This document shows positions 61,701 through 64,000 of a DNA stretch of 64,000 bases, piece after piece. The position numbers and the translations under genes were made by a program. This stretch comes from Anomaloglossus baeobatrachus (lineage: Eukaryota; Chordata; Amphibia; Anura; Aromobatidae): positions 557,468,642 to 557,532,641 of the forward strand of contig NC_134355.1 of the NCBI RefSeq assembly GCF_048569485.1, in the 5' to 3' direction. Under the pieces are notes generated by a model. It worked only from the letters and a program-made list of their open reading frames with translations, ran no database searches and was not told the DNA's origin. Position 1 is the first letter of the stretch. Each line of letters opens with the position of its first letter.

Positions 61701-63802
61701 TGCGGGATGATGAGAGGAAGGGAGGGAAGCAGCTGCACTCGGCTGCTCACCACCTGTGCCTGGATCCCCAGTCACTCCTGGAGTCACAGAGATGTGAAGT
61801 TCAGCTTTAGGTTTCCCACTACATGGTAAAAAATAAAAAAAAATTAAATCTTATACTATGTATGTATATATAAAATCAGTGATGTAGAAAACCTAACGAA
61901 TAAGGACAAGGCATATAATATTGATGACCGATACAAGGGTGATGGAGCTTTCCTCTACAACAGCTTGCTGTTCTTTATAACATGTGGGTCCAAATCAGAG
62001 GCTCAGTGTCTTACCTGAGCATGTGGAAAGGTAAAACCAAAGCTGTCAAACCATTTAAAGCACCACTCCAGGTTTTTTTTTTCTCTCCAGAGCTGGAGTG
62101 GTGCTTTAAATCTAAGTCCCCTGAACCTTGTGTCATACCCACCCTCCGGCGGTTTCAGTTTTTTGGCGCCTCTCCTGCCATGAGGTGTCATCTTGTAACT
62201 GTAACTTCTGACTTGTCGGAACTCAAAACACAACTGCTCAATACAAGTCTATGAGAACCAGAACAAGGCTCTCAGGCTTGTACTGATCTGTGACCTCCAG
62301 CATCCTCCAAAAAATACTGGAGCTGCTGGCAGGTCACAAAGTGCCCGAGACCGACCGGAGAGACGCTTAAAACAGATGAAGACGCCGGAAAGTGAGTGTA
62401 AGACTTGGTGCAAGGGACTTAGATTTATACCACTCCAGTGAGGTAATAATGAAAAAAGAAAAAAAAAACGCTGGCGTGGTGCTTTAAAGAAAATCTGTCA
62501 CACGACTGAACATATTCTTTCCACACAGCATAGACACATTGTTAATAATGATAGCAGTGCACCATCTATTCCCCAAGCCTATAAACAGTACACAAACAGG
62601 CCATCAGAAGAGCCAAAGATAGGTGAGGTGACAAGTTACGACGTGAGATCCAGACGACAGGGTGCATAGACTGAAGTCTAGTGTTGTTGAAGGGGATTTT
62701 CTTTTTTATAAGGCTTTTGGTATCAATTCTCCTTGTGGAGTTCCAGCTGGTAAGAGTTGGTCACTGGCTTACATAGCAGTGGGTGGCATTATTGAAAGTT
62801 TTCTGCTTTTATTAGGAGAGCTCATTTTTGTGTATATAAAGAATATTCAAGAAAAAAAAATAAATTGAAACATGAAATTACCCGGCAGGTCGAGGGGAAG
62901 CAGAGCTGCTTCGCAGAGTGCTGTCATGCCGAGGGCTTACTGCATCTCCTGGATGAGGAGGAATAAGACTCTTACGAACAGACAACCTGTTAGTGGGAGA
63001 AAAAAAAAGAAAAAAAGTACATACATGGCAACAGCTGCATTATAGTATGACCAAATGCAGGCAAGGATGTCATAAACATATTAACTTACCCCTCAGTAGC
63101 AGGCTTCTTGCGTAAGATGCTAGGCCGTGGTGAGGAGCCCTGGGCAGGGGCACTACCAATACCTGGACTTTGACTGTGACCCTGCATGACTGCAGCACTT
63201 GCTGGTGTGGTGGTGAAAGCACTATTTAGGGGATTGGCAACTATTGTGGCCCCTTCCGCAAGAACAACTACAAAGACAAAAGGGGGGGGGGGGAGCACAA
63301 TCTGTGGAAAACAATATAGTCCTTCTCTTCAAATATATTATATATCCATCTATCTATATAGCAGAGGCCACACAACCCATGTACAACAGACATGTGGACC
63401 TTACAGTTACACTAAAAACACGTTTCATTTGAAACCAGTAAAACAATAATCAAAATAAATAATTAGAAAAGACAATACCAGAAGGTTTTGCATCATTTGA
63501 TGCTTGCTGAGAGTTAACTGAAGGGGTCTGGAGAGCCTGAGTGGTGATGGCCCCCGCAGGATGAATTCCTTGGCTGCTGATTGGAGGTGGTTGTAATCCT
63601 TGGGCACCAATCGGAGTGGCTTGAATTCCTTGGGTACTGAAAGGTGAAGGCTGCATCCCTTGTGCGCTGACTGGTGCGGGCTGAATTCCTTGTATATGAC
63701 GTGTGTGAGATGTGTCTACATTTATCAGCTGCATCGGGTTCAAATGCACCGTGGAAGCCACTGACTGGGCTGTGAGGGCAGAATTTGGAGCTTGGGCTGA
63801 AA
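52588..63802 (-). CDS. SAP130 (SIN3A-associated protein 130), C-terminal part, nine exons
   Basis: Spliced minus-strand gene; upstream exons lie beyond the window. SAP130 is a nuclear subunit of the SIN3-HDAC corepressor complex, and its C-terminal domain contacts SIN3 (family knowledge). Nine exons join with consistent phases and match vertebrate SAP130 as I recall it: HLNPMQLINVDTSH, SPRPSILRKKPATEG, ASPRKKPRKQQHVISTEEGD, RPPITLLRHYRNPWKAAYHH, LQEIANQKG, ATDDDLHRINELIQ, and a basic C-terminal end. All introns are GT-AG except the one after 60354, which starts GC. The last intron (7.0 kb) holds DIRS H. Codon and amino-acid conservation indicate a functional host gene. Confidence 0.95.
52987..53385. 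mobile_element. MITE with GGCTATGTGCCCAC termini in the last SAP130 intron
   Basis: A ~400-bp non-autonomous DNA element with inverted ends GGCTATGTGCCCACG and CATGGGCACATAGCC. The interior is rich in CTGCGGA motifs (and TCCGCAG) that can fold back. No coding sequence. It lies just left of DIRS H. Confidence 0.75.
53451..53780. promoter_or_regulatory. Exon-like terminal cassette of DIRS H on both strands
   Basis: Plus strand: acceptor TTCTTATAG ends at 53471, donor GTAAGT begins at 53781. Minus strand: acceptor ends at 53760, donor begins at 53450. Each gives a 309-nt exon-like segment. The minus-strand version lies in the sense orientation of SAP130 and could be included between its last two exons; this is inferred from consensus only. 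Confidence 0.45.
53890..54930 (-). CDS. DIRS H tyrosine recombinase
   Basis: Arg box TSLRRVSDL, HxxR box KAHSTRAVGASWAFRH, Tyr box HTFSKHYQVH, and SAM-like KIYHRTWKIFLSWC. The frame stays open far upstream, overlapping RT, as in D. Very close to D. Confidence 0.85.
54927..56800 (-). pseudogene. DIRS H reverse transcriptase / RNase H / methyltransferase-like region
   Basis: SIDIRDAYLHVPI, LPFGLATAPRVFTK, YLDDLLVKG, TTDASLSGWG, QSDNATAVAYINHQGG, HIPGVENWEADYLSR, PDVDLMASRHNNKVP are all present. Not one continuous frame. Confidence 0.85.
56816..58271 (-). pseudogene. DIRS H gag-like region
   Basis: Starts MSHTRSKAPKLDSACTACKL with a second Cys pair CEVC, acidic linker, core MFFNHSSF, CPDKRFPKR, FPFPPEVVKEW, FAAVWALKAISASL, and a basic tail. 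Confidence 0.8.
59400..59655. repeat. Hairpin-ended MITE fragment in SAP130 intron (copy 1)
   Basis: Shows the family end CTGGAGTGGTGCTTTAA at 59655 facing a degenerate AAAGCGCCAATCCAG near 59586, around an A-rich loop. It is related to 61277-61342 and 62053-62488. Confidence 0.55.
59773..59886 (-). CDS. SAP130 exon (ATDDDLHRINELIQ)
   Basis: 114 nt, phase 0 at both ends. Encodes TKLEQDVFDRLTVLQEGLIP and KKKTATDDDLHRINELIQ, part of the predicted helical SIN3-contact region. Its donor (CAG/GTACAG) faces the 7-kb intron that contains DIRS H. Confidence 0.95.
59984..60087 (-). CDS. SAP130 exon (LQEIANQKG)
   Basis: 104 nt. Encodes EEKKLTLQEIANQKGIACRV and QGWKTHLCAAQLLQL. Acceptor CTTTT-free but with TTTGCAG, donor TTG/GTAAGT. 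Confidence 0.95.
60354..60479 (-). CDS. SAP130 exon (LLRHYRNPWKAAYHHF)
   Basis: 126 nt. Encodes DEEGVRYVPVKPRPPITLL and RHYRNPWKAAYHHFQRYSDV, the most conserved block of the protein. The donor is AAAG/GCAAGTAA, a GC-type site; the frame into the next exon (RVK then EEKK) fits only this site. Confidence 0.95.
60668..60916 (-). CDS. SAP130 exon (ASPRKKPRKQQH basic motif)
   Basis: 249 nt. Encodes AVPPLSSGSISSPLALLANN, then PPGASPRKKPRKQQHVISTE (a likely nuclear localisation signal) and KRKSPPKEYI. The acceptor is a tandem NAGNAG (GCCAGCAG): the first site matches the human-like AVPPL, the second would drop one codon. Confidence 0.93.
61030..61342. repeat. Hairpin-ended MITE in SAP130 intron (copy 2)
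   Basis: Right end has AAAGCCCCACTCCAGCG and CGCTAGAGTGGTGCTTTAA around an A-rich loop (61277-61342). The interior AGAGCCTTGTTCTGGCTCTC is present in inverted orientation in the copy at 62053. The left edge is uncertain. Confidence 0.55.
61508..61818 (-). CDS. SAP130 exon (Pro/Ala-rich, KVKEEAEPMD)
   Basis: 311 nt. A low-complexity Pro/Ala/Ser region with SVTPGVTGDPGTGGEQPSAA, then the conserved PEAKVKEEAEPMDIARPVS, whose VKEE core looks like a SUMO-acceptor consensus. Acceptor ACCATGTAG, donor G/GTTTGC. Confidence 0.9.
62053..62488. mobile_element. Hairpin-ended MITE in SAP130 intron (copy 3)
   Basis: The left end is a perfect 19-bp hairpin (ATTTAAAGCACCACTCCAG / inverse) at 62053-62111. 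The right end has ACCACTCCAG and GCTGGCGTGGTGCTTTAA around an A-rich loop. Each terminus is thus itself a hairpin. No coding sequence. Confidence 0.65.
62882..62986 (-). CDS. SAP130 exon (LSVRKSLIPP)
   Basis: 105 nt, keeps phase. Encodes LSVRKSLIPPHPGDAVSPRH and SSSASPRPA. As I recall this exon is alternatively used in mammals, and because it is a multiple of three it could be skipped in frame. Confidence 0.88.
63090..63267 (-). CDS. SAP130 exon (AEGATIVANPLN to RKKPATEG)
   Basis: 178 nt. Encodes LAEGATIVANPLNSAF, GHSQSPGIGSAPAQGSS and PRPSILRKKPATE. Acceptor TTTGTCTTTGTAG, donor GG/GTAAGT. Confidence 0.92.
63479..63802 (-). CDS. SAP130 exon (QGIQPAP repeats)
   Basis: 324 nt, phase 1 at both ends. 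After SAQAPNSALTAQ and HLNPMQLINVDTSH it encodes about five imperfect ten-residue repeats around QGIQPAPVSA, then SNDAKPS. Donor G/GTATTG, acceptor TTTACTTTAG. Confidence 0.9.
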
Positions 63803-64000
63803 CTAAAGTAAATGCAAAGATTATTGTACACACAACTTGTGCAGTTACACATCATTATGGTTAATTTATAAATTGCATACACTGGCTGCAATGAAATCAG
63901 AACATGTAACTATAGAATGTACACTTAATACAGACTACAGCCCTTTAGTACTGGAGACATTTGGTCAGATGTTAATTACTAGTTGATTAGCGATTTTTAT

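Noticed and set aside
62946-62960. An internal GTAAGC donor within the SAP130 exon at 62882-62986
   Set aside because: Using it would remove AVSPRH...SPRPAG and shift the frame; the longer exon keeps phase and matches recalled SAP130 sequence.

Overview
The window looks like nuclear DNA from a vertebrate, most likely an anuran amphibian. The right end (52.6-63.8 kb, minus strand) holds the last nine coding exons that I could place of SAP130, a subunit of the SIN3-HDAC corepressor complex. The other ~52 kb is almost entirely repeats. The frog assignment rests on the mix of abundant DIRS elements, a Penelope-like element with hammerhead ribozymes, and MITE ends of frog type. It is an inference, and no species is claimed.

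Layout. 1-4727: a 33-bp GC-rich minisatellite with higher-order periods of about 660 and 1662 bp. 4728-7975: gene-free interspersed repeats. 7976-9800: two head-to-tail copies of one non-autonomous DNA transposon, the first with an internal 26-bp minisatellite. 9956-25000: a short DIRS derivative (A), present twice as part of a 1.39-kb direct duplication that brackets a Penelope-like element (PLE, 16507-22671). A large DIRS element (B, 10354-16124) sits inside the left copy of A. 25539-37978: a TTAA-flanked MITE split by a minus-strand DIRS (C), itself split by a plus-strand DIRS of a second subfamily (D, 27131-32940). 38682-39544: a mariner-like DNA transposon remnant. 39778-51727: a DIRS of a third, divergent family (G) split by DIRS F (40151-46214). 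52588-63802: SAP130, whose last intron holds DIRS H (53425-59295) in the sense orientation.

The DIRS elements cover about 38 kb, roughly 60% of the window. Each carries a gag-like region, reverse transcriptase/RNase H with a methyltransferase-like tail, a tyrosine recombinase, inverted terminal repeats and an internal complementary region (ICR). They are treated as fossils: B and D look close to whole, the others are more decayed or interrupted.

The strongest observations are these. (1) Two of the three DIRS-in-DIRS insertions lie exactly at the centre of the host element's ICR, the one internal place that mimics the circle junction. (2) The terminal segment of all three DIRS families is bracketed by a splice acceptor and a strong splice donor on both strands, like a reversible exon. 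(3) In H this segment is flipped. (4) The PLE carries two hammerhead ribozymes 4914 bp apart. (5) The PLE is bracketed by an unusually large direct duplication. (6) SAP130 uses a GC-AG intron. All coordinates were read by eye, and element edges are good to a few bases.
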